This document shows, piece after piece, positions 10,909 to 21,900 of a stretch of 64,000 nucleotides of DNA. How positions within the stretch are numbered: position 1 is the stretch's first letter; each line of letters opens with the position of its first letter. The notes beneath the pieces are model-generated. The model made no database searches. It was given only the letters and a program-made list of their open reading frames with translations, and was not told the origin of the DNA. The stretch is from Marsupella aquatica. Lineage: Eukaryota; Marchantiophyta. The position numbers and the translations under genes were made by a program. The DNA lies in the NCBI GenBank assembly GCA_973895155.1, contig OZ316892.1:8866001-8930000 (forward strand), written 5' to 3'.

Positions 10909-13900
10909 ATGTCGACCTCCTCGCATGCTAGCAGCAAAGATGTCATGTTCCACATCAACGACTATGTCAAATACAGAGAGAGCTCCGTGATTCCCTTGAT
11001 GGAGCGGCTCCTTGAGTCCTCCAGACGCTATCTGCGTACCAGCAAATGTAAGATCTCTCACCTGCTTGTAATTTAACTGAGGAAGCCTCGATAGGATCGA
11101 GAGGCTTTGTGCTGCATTTAACTGAGGAAGACTCGAGTCTCCTTTCCAATTTTGGCTGAACTAACTCTGGTTGTATTTGCAAAACAGGGTCAAGTCTTGG
11201 ACTACCTGGATTGCTTTTAGAAGATCAGGATGTGATGCAAGTTGAAGTCCCTGGGCAGCACAAGCGAGGATTCAGTTGGGCAATAGAGTTTGGCCAAGCT
11301 GAAGATTCTGACCCGGTGATCTGTGTGAAGGCCCTATCATCGGCAACGAGTAAGCCAAACACGTCCTTTTGTTTGGGACCTCTAGTGTCAGTCGTCACCA
11401 GTAATAACGAAGATCTGGTTCTCGTGATAGAGAACCACCTGTTAGGAAAGTGGGTGAAAGTACGACTTCCGCCGAAGATGTACTCGTCCAAAATTAACGT
11501 CGAGTGGGCAGCACGACAAGACCGAAGTGTGATATCCATGGGGTTCTTTCCCTTTAAATTTAGTGTGGATAGTCTATTGGAGACAAATGGGACATGCAGC
11601 ATTTCCGGAACTGAGATAGTTTCTGGATTCTTATATTGCCGGAAGTATGGCTTCGATCACGAAGGTGAATTTCCAATTCCAACTAGTTGGAAAGTAAGGA
11701 AAATGATGGCGGAGGCAAGCTTGGTCGACCATTTCAATGTGGACAAGCAACTAGTTTTTGTTGGAGATTTTGACGGAGCATCATGTAACAAATGGATTGC
11801 ATCCCTTACGAAGAAATCTGTAAGGGCAACTGCGATTGGGAGTCCTGTGAGAGCTATGGCTTCCACACAAGAGACCGCAGCCCCAAAGGAGACACAGATG
11901 AGAAAGCGGGTTGAACACACTGAGACTGCCCGAGTGAAGGCGATGAAGAAAGCCAAGAAAGCCAAGGAAGATAACACACGACCCTTGCCTACTTGTTTGT
12001 CAGACCCAATAATGCATCCTGAAGATAATGATCCCTGTCCTCAAGATGCCCCCGCAATGTCCGACAATGAGACCATGGAATCGTGTTTCCTTGAGACGGT
12101 GGTTCATGCAAGGAGGCAATTCAACGAGTGTGGGCGACCAAGCAAGCCCATCATCGGGACAAATAAGACAACTATTAACCAGAAGTTTCTGGTACATACA
12201 TTCCTTGAACCACTCTTTGCCTCTCAGAATTGATATTGTGCGATCCGATCCCAGACTCGAAATCGTATCGAGGCTCCCGGCCTAGACATCGAATGCAGGC
12301 ACCCCCACTTTGTTGTCCAGAAGTTTCTGGTACATACATTCCTTGAACCACCTTTGCCTCTCAGAATTGATATTCGATCCCAGACTCGATATCGTATCGA
12401 GGCTCCCGGCCTAGACATCGAATGCAGGCACCCCCACTTTGTTCTCCAGAAGATTCTGGTACATACATTCCTTGAACCACCCTTTGCCTCTCAGAATTGA
12501 TATTGTGCGATCCCAGACTCGATAACGTGTCAAGGCTCCCGGCCTAGACATCGAATGCAGGCACCCCCACTTTGTTGTCCAGAAGATTCTGGTACATACA
12601 TTCCTTGAACCACTCTTTGCCTCTCAAAATTGATATTGTGCGATCCCAGACTCGATATCGTATCGAGGCTCCCGGCCTAGACACCGTATGCAGCCAAGCT
12701 GCCCCCCATTCGTTGTCCCAAATTTAGAGTTTAATACTTTGCATTATTTTTGCAGGATTGGCAAGCTCTAGCAAAAATTGCGATGGGAAAGAACGACCTG
12801 AGGAATATTTATTGGATACTCTTTGCGGAGGATGATGTTTTCGTCGCATGGCGGAAGATGTGCCTTGATTGGGTGAAGGGAACTCTCCCGGATGGTATGG
12901 GTAAGTGCGGGAAGGCGCGGCCGGCAAAGCTGATTACCCCGGCTCTTTTTAGGTGCTTTGAAGGGGACATTAGCAATGAAGACATCATGGCTGTTTTCAA
13001 GGCGGTTCAAAATGAGGAGGTCTTGCTAAAGAAGGACCCAAAGAACCAATCTGACATAGTCTCCATGGGGGAAATGGCCCATACTCTAAAAACATTGACG
13101 AAGTTGAGGGGAGTAATTATTGGGTACTACGTCCGCAAGTACCCCCAGAAGTTTACAGAGGGTATCACTTGGTATGAACTTACCCGGTTCTTACCTTCTT
13201 TGTTAGATCACCAAGAGCTCCCAAAGTGTCGATGGCTCGCCGGAGAGGTGTATCTTTCCAACCTTCTCAAATGTAATATTGCGAAGGAGGTCCGGGAGGA
13301 GGCCTTCCCTCAAAGTCTTATGATGAGACTGGACCAGTTATATTGTAAGAGGTTTGGCAGAATGGGGCGAAGACGGACGGAACCCTTCCGCACGTTCTTC
13401 AGCAATAATCTCATGAAGACTACGACGCCTGAGTCATTTCAAGAGTCAGGACCAGTTTGCCGTTTGGCAATTGTTGACTTCAGCAGATTCCGGCAGCGCG
13501 AATGGACTGATGCTGAGGTTTTCGTTTTGTTTCAGTACATTGCGGAGCTGCCCATTAATACCACTATCCTGGTTGTCATGATAGTTCATCCGGGGCCGCT
13601 TGCAGGAAACATTGTGAATGCCCTTCAAAAGTTGCGTCGAGAGAACAAGCTCCAAACCCACCTTGAGTACGGTAGTTATTACCGATCAGACATGCCCGGT
13701 CCTGAAGGCACATTTTGGCGAGGAGCATCAGAGAATGTCATTTTCGCAGGAATTTCTTGTGAGGAGACGTGTGATTGGTCCAAAGTTTACGTTCAGGACT
13801 TCAAACCAAGTTGGGTCTATAATATAGACAACGATTCGGACTTCAAGCTACTGAAGCGCAAGTCTGAGACGGTCAAGGGCAAAGGGAAGGACACACTCGC

Positions 13901-14222
13901 AGTCGACTTGGTAGCATTGGATAAAATGGCTCCGAGATATGAGATGGTGGGGAGCAAGGGCGGATTTGTAAACCCTCGTGCAAAGCCCATTCGAATGTTG
14001 AAGGGGATCGTGGAGTCTTTCTCAAAGGAGGGGGAGACTGTGCTGGACTTTTTCTCAGGAGGGCAGGTTTTGAAGGCGTGTTTGCTACTCGGACGAGAGT
14101 GTTTTGTATATTCAGACACAATCGCAGAGCTGGAGTTCACCAAAGCTTATGCACGATTGATGCATAACAACATTTCAACTTTGAAGGATTCCTCTAAGGA
14201 GTCGAGTGACCCCTCCGTATAA
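10909..14222 (+). CDS. DNA N4/N6-methyltransferase-like protein (beta-class fold, degenerate motif IV)
   Basis: Exons 10909-11047, 11188-12191 and 12756-14222 join in phase (AAAT|GTAAG..AACAG|GG; TTTCTG|GTACAT..TTTGCAG|GAT) into 869 residues. Residues 1-220 are an unrecognised globular region. Residues 225-300 are a basic linker with a likely nuclear signal (KAMKKAKKAKED). The C-terminal domain resembles bacterial N6_N4 amino-methyltransferases in beta order. A motif-IV-like strand (LAIVDFSRF, D622) is followed by a helix and strand (TTILVVMIV). Then come motif X (NPRAKPIRML, from 787) and the SAM-binding motif I (VLDFFSGG, D812), with a following strand (ECFVYSD). Active beta-class enzymes carry (D/S)PPY at motif IV; here it is DFSR, so catalysis is doubtful. 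I recall N4-cytosine methyltransferases in bryophytes; membership of that clade is inference and needs a phylogeny. Confidence 0.72.
12179..12715. repeat. Four-unit intronic minisatellite that duplicates the 5' splice site
   Basis: Units of 129-138 bp begin at 12179, 12317, 12446 and 12579. Each starts CCAGAAG(T/A)TTCTGGTACA, continues CCTTGAACCAC and GATATTG, and ends near GCAGGCACCCCCACTTTGTT. The first unit contains the end of exon 2 and its donor (TTTCTG|GTACAT), so the array carries four near-identical donor sites in a row. Using a donor downstream of the first meets an in-frame stop at 12231. The array fills nearly all of intron 2. Confidence 0.88.
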
Positions 14223-14239
14223 TCAAATTGACGTATCAT

Positions 14240-14785
14240 ATAGAAGGCCAGAGCGCGTTGGAGAGAGAGTCCAGCAGCGGAAGATGATACCCGAGGAGTA
14301 TTTTGCGAGAAAGTTACTTGATTAGAGCATTCAAGTCCCAAAATCAAAACTTATGATGATGAAGATGATTTTGGCGGTGTCCCGACGATGGACCGAGACG
14401 GAGTGGACTGAGATTGTCTCAATCCTGTTAAGCAGTCCTATATATGATGGACCGAGACGGAGTGGATTCAGATTGTCTCAATCCTGTTAGGCGGTCCCAC
14501 CGAGACGCAGTCGATTGAGATTGTCTCAATCCTGTTAGGCAGACGGATCGAGAGCGTCGAGACAAAGGAGAGAGATCGAGTCCAGCAGCGGAAGGTGATA
14601 CCCGAGGAGCATTTTGCGAGACATTTCGTTGATTAGAGCAATTGAAGTCCAAAAATCAAAACTTACGATGGTGAAGAAGATTTGGGCGGTGTCCCTATGA
14701 TGGACCGAGACGGAGTGGATTGAGATGGTCTCCATCCTGTTAGGCAGACGGAGAGGGTCGAGACGCCTGTTCGGCAGCCACAGAC
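14240..14785. repeat. 3'-flanking repeat cluster
   Basis: A segment of about 140 bp (about 14262-14400), starting GAGTCCAGCAGCGGAAG, recurs at about 14577-14707. Between and after them are four short units (about 14393, 14450, 14500, 14700) built on GACCGAGACGGAGTGGATT and TCTCAATCCTGTTAGGCAG. Some units contain the perfect inverted repeat GATTGAGATTGTCTCAATC. The cluster lies directly downstream of the stop codon of the methyltransferase-like gene and may be partly in its 3' UTR. Confidence 0.75.
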
Positions 14786-15555
14786 TATTTCCTAGTAGTG
14801 GAGCAGCAGTCGTCTAGTATGAATGAGGGACGGCTAACGAATCTAGTATTTTGGATTATAGGCTAACAAAGCGTGATGGATTATTTGCAGATTTTACTCC
14901 AAAATTCCGTACCAAGACAAGGCAAATATTTCTATTTTTGGACCTTAACAAAATCCGTTGCGATTGCGTTCATAATAACTTAAGTATTGCTGAAGCCTTG
15001 CTGATCCTCTTTAGGCATTATTTTATGAACGGCCACAACCCCCAAAAATTACCACCCATCCCATGGAGATGAACAAAAAATAATTGACTTCCCTCTCTCG
15101 TGGCAATATAGATGACGAAATATATTAGGCTAATTAATTTAGCCTTGGTAGTAGCCATGTGTGGTTATGCCCCCAACCTGCCTCAATTTTGTTCATATGT
15201 TTTCCAAGTTCCACCTTCACAATTTTCTGTGGCCACATATGGCTAAAATTTGCACTCAAAACCACTAGAAGCCACACTCCTTCATCCAATAATTTCTTGT
15301 AAATGGATGCAGCCCCTAATGGTAGGATTTAAGTCACCGAATTCTATGGACTTAAAACAGTATATCATAATTTTTCTTCTTATTTTTTGGGGCAAAGGCA
15401 GAACGGCCAAATCGGGGGCCAAATCAAGTGCTTTTAATAAATCCCCTAATTAGCCACGCTCCTTCCTCCAATCATTTCTTGTTAGCCAAGATCTAACGGT
15501 TTTTGACTAATTGAGGAAAATCTGGCTGAATCTCAGATTTTAATTAGGATACTCA
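14786..15555. other. Intergenic, AT-rich
   Basis: No gene or RNA is supported. The sequence is AT-rich with some loosely repeated phrases (GCCACACTCCTTCATCCAATAA near 15272 and GCCACGCTCCTTCCTCCAAT near 15454), suggesting an old repeat. Confidence 0.4.
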
Positions 15556-15899
15556 TTTCTTTGCCTTAAAAGCTAAATGCAAACCCATCCAACACTGAAT
15601 AAACATTGTGCTTCGGAGCATGCAACTATGTAGGGAGACCCACAAGGGGACGCTTTGGAGCATGCAACTATGAACTATGTAGGGAGCCCACAGGGGGACT
15701 ATTCCCAAGGATCCAACAGGCACCCAGACCAAGGGGTAGAGAGTATTAAACCAGAGTCCCAAAGGAGGTCCAAGAGAAATCAGTATTCACACAACACCCC
15801 CACACATATACACTCCACCCACCTTTTGTGTGCAAGGGTATAGAACCGGAAACTTCTTGGTTCTAGGCTAATCTCCTCTCGTACTGACCTAAGCTGGTT
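15556..15899 (-). mobile_element. tRNA-derived SINE, copy 2
   Basis: On the minus strand this aligns along its length with the SINE at 5706-6033. Shared strings include GCCTAGAAC, GGTTCTATACC at the box B position, CTCTGGTTTAATACTCTCT, GGTCTGGGT and GGATCCTTGGGAATAGTCCC. The 3' end is a degenerate A-rich tail (AAAGAAA, at 15556). This copy has an internal direct duplication: ATAGTTGCATGCTCC(A/G)AAGC occurs twice. No clear TSD was found, so it is older or its ends are eroded. Confidence 0.75.
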
Positions 15900-16026
15900 C
15901 CTTTAATTTTAAGTAGGAGACTTGGATCCTAAACATTTCTCCACTATCTCCTCTGGGTGAGAGGTGAGAGGAGCCGTGGTTATACCCACAACTGGTTTTG
16001 CCCCCTATGTTCCACTCAATGTGTAA
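15900..16026. other. Short spacer
   Basis: Likely 3' UTR or terminator region of the minus-strand ARM-repeat gene. No distinct signal was identified. Confidence 0.3.
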
Positions 16027-18900
16027 TTATGCCCCTTGAAGAGTATTTCCAAGCTTCGCTATCAATAGTATAGATTTGGGAAATTGAAGAACACCAAATT
16101 CCAAGGATCTCAAAGGAATCTGTTCTCGTGCTTGATCCAGCATTCGGACCTCGTCGATAGATTGTAGGACGAAATCTTCCATAGTGATGGCGTGTCTGGT
16201 CAGTCCCTCAGCTCCAGAGAAGATAACGAAGTCCTCGGCCTCGCAGATGGTGTCCAGCGTCTGCACCAGCTTTTTCTCCAGCGAACCATTTCTCATGAAC
16301 TCCGCGAAGAAGCTCGGGTCTCGATTGATCAGAGCGAGTGTCAACTCAATGCTGTGCCGACGAATCCTCGGCAACCTATAATTGGATCCGTGAGGACAGT
16401 ATTCTAGATTTCTGAGCATTTTCCAAACGAGCTCGATCCGATCCAGGTTCCCAATAGCCTGGGTGTAGGTTTGCTCGTCGAGAACGCGAACCACTCGAGA
16501 CGCAAAACCTAAAGCGGCCTCATGCATTCTCTGGCTCGAGCTCCCCATGATCAGCCTCATGACTCTCCCAATGCACACTGCAATCTCTCGCTTATGAGAA
16601 TAGGTGTCATACTCGAGCAGGCTTCGAAGAATTTTGGCAGCGCAGATGGTCTGCTCCTCGTGCTCGGTCAGAATTCTCAGTAGAGTTGGCATAAAGGTCT
16701 TGTTGCCATTTCCATCCTGAAGATCCATCATTCGCAAGCAATTCTTCCTGCACTTAATCGCCAAGAGGTTCAGGGCATCCCCAGCTCGTTTGGACACTGC
16801 AATCGCTGTTATCCTATCCTTCTCAGATGATGCGAAGAGAAGTTTTGTCGACGAGTCCAGATTTCTGCTGTACAGCGTGAATAGGTTCCGGATGACACCG
16901 CCCGTGCTTCCAATTGTTCTCCTTATGTCGTCGTCCAATCCTAGGTTATTGAGGATCTCGATTGCCATCCACTGAAGCTGTGGATGAATGTCTCCGAACT
17001 CGAGAATGTCCCTCATGCTGGCGATGCCGGATGGTACTCTTACAATTACCGGTCCGAGGATGGTCCCTCTTGTATTCCGTGCTGCTGACAACATTTTAAG
17101 GAGTCTCAGGGCTTTTTTGAATGTTTTCAGTTCAGAGCCTTCCAATTTCCTGAATGCATGAGCGTTTTCGACTGCGACGAATGCCAGAAGGATAGGGATG
17201 AGCCCCCGCGTCTCGCCAATTTTCAGCAAGTTCACTGGATCCCTCGCTAGAGCCACAAGGATGAGCAATCCATCTAAGCGAAGAGCTGTGGCTCTCTCTA
17301 AGGAGACTAGATCCGTCGGTGTATCCAGGCTAGGAACCCTAAACTGAACGTCATCTCGCTCATGCGGTCTGAGAAGAGAAACAATTCCATCGATGGCCCC
17401 AGGCACTGCCGCAACTCTGAAGCAGTTTTTGCTGTACCGCACGACGAGCTGACAGATCAATGCTGCGACTGCCAGGCGAATCTCGTCCTGATGGGTTCCA
17501 CGCCACGATAACATCTCCACCAGCCTTTCGATCACTCCGGGAGCAGCTCCGGTCCGTCTCAACGCATCCAAAGAAAAGCCGTAGTATCGATCTATAATCT
17601 TCCGGAGTACTTTGAGGCCACTCAGCTTCTCGAATGAATTGTCTGATCGGAGCAACGTCAAGCTGTACTCTACGATGTCCATGGTTAGCCCGTCGAACAC
17701 GCTTCCATCTATGCATTTCTTGTAAACCTCGTAGAAGTATTGCTTCATCATCTCCTGATTTCCTTCCCCAAGGTCCGCTTTATTGCTCATTTGCACCATT
17801 AGCTGTTCGTAGTTCATCTTGTACTCCAAGTAGACTCGCTCCAGCAGGAACAGAAGCGCTTCCGTGAGCGCAAGGGTGTAGAAGACATTCAACGAGGTGT
17901 ACAGATTTACTGGAGTATCCTGTGTGGGAACTACAGGCGGGTTGTATTCTTGTCGCGACAGTCTCCAGATTGAGAGAGGTAAACATATTACCGCTGAGGT
18001 GATCTGGGTCCAATAGAGGATAGAACTGACTCCCCTCGTAGAAATAATAGATCTCCACCCGCCCAATATGCGCTCCAATCTACCGCCCCACGTTATTCTG
18101 ATGTCCTTCACATCGGCTATGCCGAGCACTGTCTTCGCGGTTATCACTCTATCAGAAGCTTGAACTTGGGTTATGCCGTTCGCGCCTCTCGATTTTGGAA
18201 GGTCTTCGCTACCACAGTTTTCGCTTATCTTCAAACTTCTCACAGATTGGTAAGCTAGTGAGGATTTGGATTCTAGGTGCTGCCATTCGAGCTCCCTGCT
18301 TCTACTGAAAATCCGGGTTCCCTCCGTGACAAGTATAAGCGTGATCACTATGAAATCCGTGGGGTTTAGATTGGACGCAAAGCCGCCCAAGAGAATCGTG
18401 CTGGCCCAGATGAACGAGAGTGTACCAATCCCGCTTGCCAACTTCTCGATTAACGCCAGTCTCAATGCGAAAAGCGAGATATTCTGTTCCGGCGCCAGCT
18501 GTTTGATGTCGTCCTTGGTCACCTTGTTGAAGATTGCCACGGGTTCTAGTCCGTATGAGGGCTCCAACTGGAGCAGCTCGCTGTGACGCGCTAGATTTTC
18601 GTCTTCGAATTCGCCGATCGTGACCGCTGTCATTATGGACGCTGGGAAGAAATCCAGGAGGCAAGATCCCAGAGACGTACAGTCGGCCTCCAGCTTTGTA
18701 GTCTCGGTCGACAGCCTTCCGGGCCTGTCCATACCCAGAGACCACTTCTCCAGTGAAAGCCTTGTAGACTCGCTCGAGGTCCTCTCCGACCTCACCCAAT
18801 CACGTAATGACAATTGCTGTTCTAGAGGACGATTTGCAGCCCTTGCGTTAATTGTTGTACTAGATTGGTCTGCACTTCTTTCCATCCCGCTCAAATTCAT
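16027..18900 (-). CDS. Intronless ARM-repeat membrane protein
   Basis: One uninterrupted 957-residue frame. The start (MNLSGMERS) is the first ATG; an alternative lies at residue 6. Residues 1-95 are Ser/Thr/Arg-rich and probably disordered. Hydrophobic segments lie at about 160-200 (GIGTLSFIWASTILLGGF, then DFIVITLILV), 295-315 (SSILYWTQITSAVICLPLSI) and 335-355 (VFYTLALTEALLFLL), suggesting three or four membrane spans. The remaining ~600 residues are Leu-rich alpha-helical repeats of ARM/HEAT type with no catalytic motif, e.g. RAVQ-free turns and repeated LLRLL/ALNLLA-like helices. This arrangement matches a plant ARM-repeat family of unknown biochemical role. The lack of introns, unlike most neighbours, could reflect family history or retroposition. 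Function is not assigned. Confidence 0.82.
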   Translation of the reverse strand: MNLSGMERSADQSSTTINARAANRPLEQQLSLRDWVRSERTSSESTRLSLEKWSLGMDRPGRLSTETTKLEADCTSLGSCLLDFFPASIMTAVTIGEFEDENLARHSELLQLEPSYGLEPVAIFNKVTKDDIKQLAPEQNISLFALRLALIEKLASGIGTLSFIWASTILLGGFASNLNPTDFIVITLILVTEGTRIFSRSRELEWQHLESKSSLAYQSVRSLKISENCGSEDLPKSRGANGITQVQASDRVITAKTVLGIADVKDIRITWGGRLERILGGWRSIISTRGVSSILYWTQITSAVICLPLSIWRLSRQEYNPPVVPTQDTPVNLYTSLNVFYTLALTEALLFLLERVYLEYKMNYEQLMVQMSNKADLGEGNQEMMKQYFYEVYKKCIDGSVFDGLTMDIVEYSLTLLRSDNSFEKLSGLKVLRKIIDRYYGFSLDALRRTGAAPGVIERLVEMLSWRGTHQDEIRLAVAALICQLVVRYSKNCFRVAAVPGAIDGIVSLLRPHERDDVQFRVPSLDTPTDLVSLERATALRLDGLLILVALARDPVNLLKIGETRGLIPILLAFVAVENAHAFRKLEGSELKTFKKALRLLKMLSAARNTRGTILGPVIVRVPSGIASMRDILEFGDIHPQLQWMAIEILNNLGLDDDIRRTIGSTGGVIRNLFTLYSRNLDSSTKLLFASSEKDRITAIAVSKRAGDALNLLAIKCRKNCLRMMDLQDGNGNKTFMPTLLRILTEHEEQTICAAKILRSLLEYDTYSHKREIAVCIGRVMRLIMGSSSQRMHEAALGFASRVVRVLDEQTYTQAIGNLDRIELVWKMLRNLEYCPHGSNYRLPRIRRHSIELTLALINRDPSFFAEFMRNGSLEKKLVQTLDTICEAEDFVIFSGAEGLTRHAITMEDFVLQSIDEVRMLDQAREQIPLRSLEFGVLQFPKSILLIAKLGNTLQGA

Positions 18901-21900
18901 GTCGACTTAGAGTCAAGTCAGTTATGTACCCGCAAACAGTTGTTATCACGCAAATCAATCTGTCAACACAGTTTCAAGCAGATGAGACCAGAAATCAGCT
19001 GTTAAGCTCATTGGGCATCTTGCGAGACGAGACCAGAAAATCAGCTGTTATGCTCATTGGGCATCTTACGAGACGAGAAATCTACAGTAGACCTTTCCTC
19101 TAGTCTGTCTCCTGTGTATGAGACCCAAGGCTTTGGAAAGGCATTCAATTTTACTCATTTAGTCCAATTCCCACGAACTTGGGAAAGTCCAGAAGAAATT
19201 ATCCACATTCAGGAGGGCATTCAGGGAACTGTACAGTACACAACGGATGCGAAGGAGAGAGGTAGAAGCTGGAGGTTGGATATTGGAGCTGAGAGCGAGA
19301 TCATGCATTAGTCTACGAATGCTACAGTTGTAGTCTGACAAGGAGACAATGATCCTGACCTGACTCAAAATTCGAATGATATATTCGCTGACAGTTGATC
19401 ACGTTCGCATTCATAAGATGTGGAAAGCTACATGTATAAACATGCAGTGGCAAACATGAATGATTTATACCTGCTTTATTGCTGGCCGCTGTAAAATTGG
19501 ATTCGGCCGCTGCAAGCAATCACTTCAGTAGATCGAGAACGTTAGTATTATACTCAAGTGACTCGATAAAGCTCAATGCAAATTCTCTTGGTCAAAGAGC
19601 TCTAAACATTACGTAGCAGTCAGCTACCAGCCTTGTCAGTTACCTTGACTAAGAATCACTTGGAGTCGTGGATCGAAGTTTCGAGGTATAGGTGAAGCTT
19701 AATTTGCAACTTACCTGCCTGGTAGGAGACGGCTATCCAGAAAACTCAGTCGTTGTTGGCATTCTCCAATAAGCTTCATTTGCTTTGGGCGGGACTTTGG
19801 GATTTGGCAGCAGTCAAACAACTTGTTGGCATTCTCCAATGAGCTTCATTTGCTTTGGGATGTGGCAGCAGTCGAACGAATAGAATGTGATCAAATTATG
19901 TACTGTACTCTTTTCGAACCCCTCGATCATCTCTTGACGAAAAGTAGCTTAGCAATTTCGTCAGGTACTCGAGTACATTTGAACGCAACGTGCCAGTCAC
20001 TGAATTCTTTACGAAATATATTGTAAGTTGTGGAGTCTCTCGATCCTATGATATCGATCTTCAGCTTTGCAATCTAGGCAGTCGACAACATAGACATAAG
20101 AATCACAACTTGCTAGTCACCAACGCATTAATTTACCAAAACGCTTTCAGTCTCGCTTTGAGTCCTGCGATCCTCTCATATTCGATGCTTTAAACACAAT
20201 TTTGCGGTCGTATGTATATATACATTATCTACATTCGCCCTCAGTCACTCGATATTTTTGAATGACTTCGATCCCACCCTCCTCTCCTGTGTCTCTGCGC
20301 ACACGTTTGGGATATTCGAGTGGTGGATCGATAACGACTCTCCCCAACTTTGCGGTCCTTACGCAATTGGAAACTAACTTCTCTCGTACTATATAGCCGG
20401 CAGCTGAGCTGGGAGGAAATACCGCCACGTAAAATTTCTTGTTCAATTCGTGTGATGTACAATCAACCAGGCATCCCGGCCAGGCATGCCATAGTTCTAC
20501 TCCATTCGATCGCTAGATCTGTTCGATCAAATTGTTTGCACTTCATTTCAGACTACTCTCCTCCCGAAGGTCCAATACGCTTACTTGGACACGAACAATA
20601 TCGTCTTAAGACATCCACAATTTTAAGTCTCCTTGCTGTTGTTGCACGGAAGTACTCGTGACTCAATTGTTGCACGGAAGTGCACTAAAGCAATTGAGGC
20701 GTATTTAGCGGATCAAGCTTGGCCACACACTACTCCTGGCCTTCCAGGATTTGAAACGGTAAGGCAAAGACAAGGCACAGGCCCGGCACAGGCAAGGCAA
20801 GGCAAAGGCCGTGCGCAGGAGGCTGCTGGCCCTCTCTCTGAGTCTCCTTCCACCACTTGGTTTCTAAATCGCACGTCATGAAAGAGTCACCGGTGCCCCA
20901 ATTGTTTGTGAAAACATGAAGCGATCGAGAAAATGAGAATACGAACACGAAGCCTTCCATCGCGCCGCCTCACGCGCGCCGCCAGCCCCCTCCAGACCTC
21001 TCCTCTCTTTCCACTTCATTCAGAAAAAGCCAATTTCACCGCCGAATGTCACGCATTTCGTCTTAATTACGATTTCAGTGTTCCTCTCGATCCGTGTTCC
21101 AAGTACTGTATCCACATTGGATCCAATCTCCTTATCACTCCTGGATCGGATCGACATCGGATCGTAGCCTATCATTCCGTATTTCCGTTCGTAGGACACA
21201 ACCATTCACTCGTACACTATACCCTTATTTTCCGATTGTAGGAGACCTCATGCCTCACTCGCATCGAGAATTCAAGACAGCTTCGGTTCACCGTCGCAGA
21301 AGAACCCTTTTTGAAAGTTCAATCGTAAAATTTCGAAAGTTTCAAAGTTTCAAATCCTTATACAAAGAGGTTAGGTTTGTTGGGCCTAAGTTTCACGAGA
21401 GGAAATTGAACGCAAGTTCCCAAAGGTTATCTTGATATCTATATAGAAGGGTTGATCCTAAAGTGTACTGTCTGTTACGTTACTTTGGAATTTCAGTATT
21501 GTGATAAGTTCGCGCCAGTGAAGTGGATTTTGAAATAGAGGCTCACACATAATCGTTGGTTTGCTGTAGTGCATTCCTTGGCTGGCTGTGGGAATGGAAA
21601 TTCGGTGAAGTTTTCGTAGCCATCATGACGACGAGATAAGTTCAGTGTTGCTGATGGAGTTGACGACTTCCCAATTTGTAAGCCAATGACAGACACCAAA
21701 AGAAGCTTCTATAAACTAGAGAATTTTTCTTATGGTGCTGTACATTTGTTGCGCTTTAGCTCCGTGACATTTAGGTGAAGAATAACTTTTCCGCTCTTTC
21801 TTGGAATTGAAAATTGGAGTCCAATTTTCCAGGTCATGACATTTAGGTGAAAAACAACTTTTCAGCTCATTCTTGGAATTGAAAATTGGAGTCCAATTTC

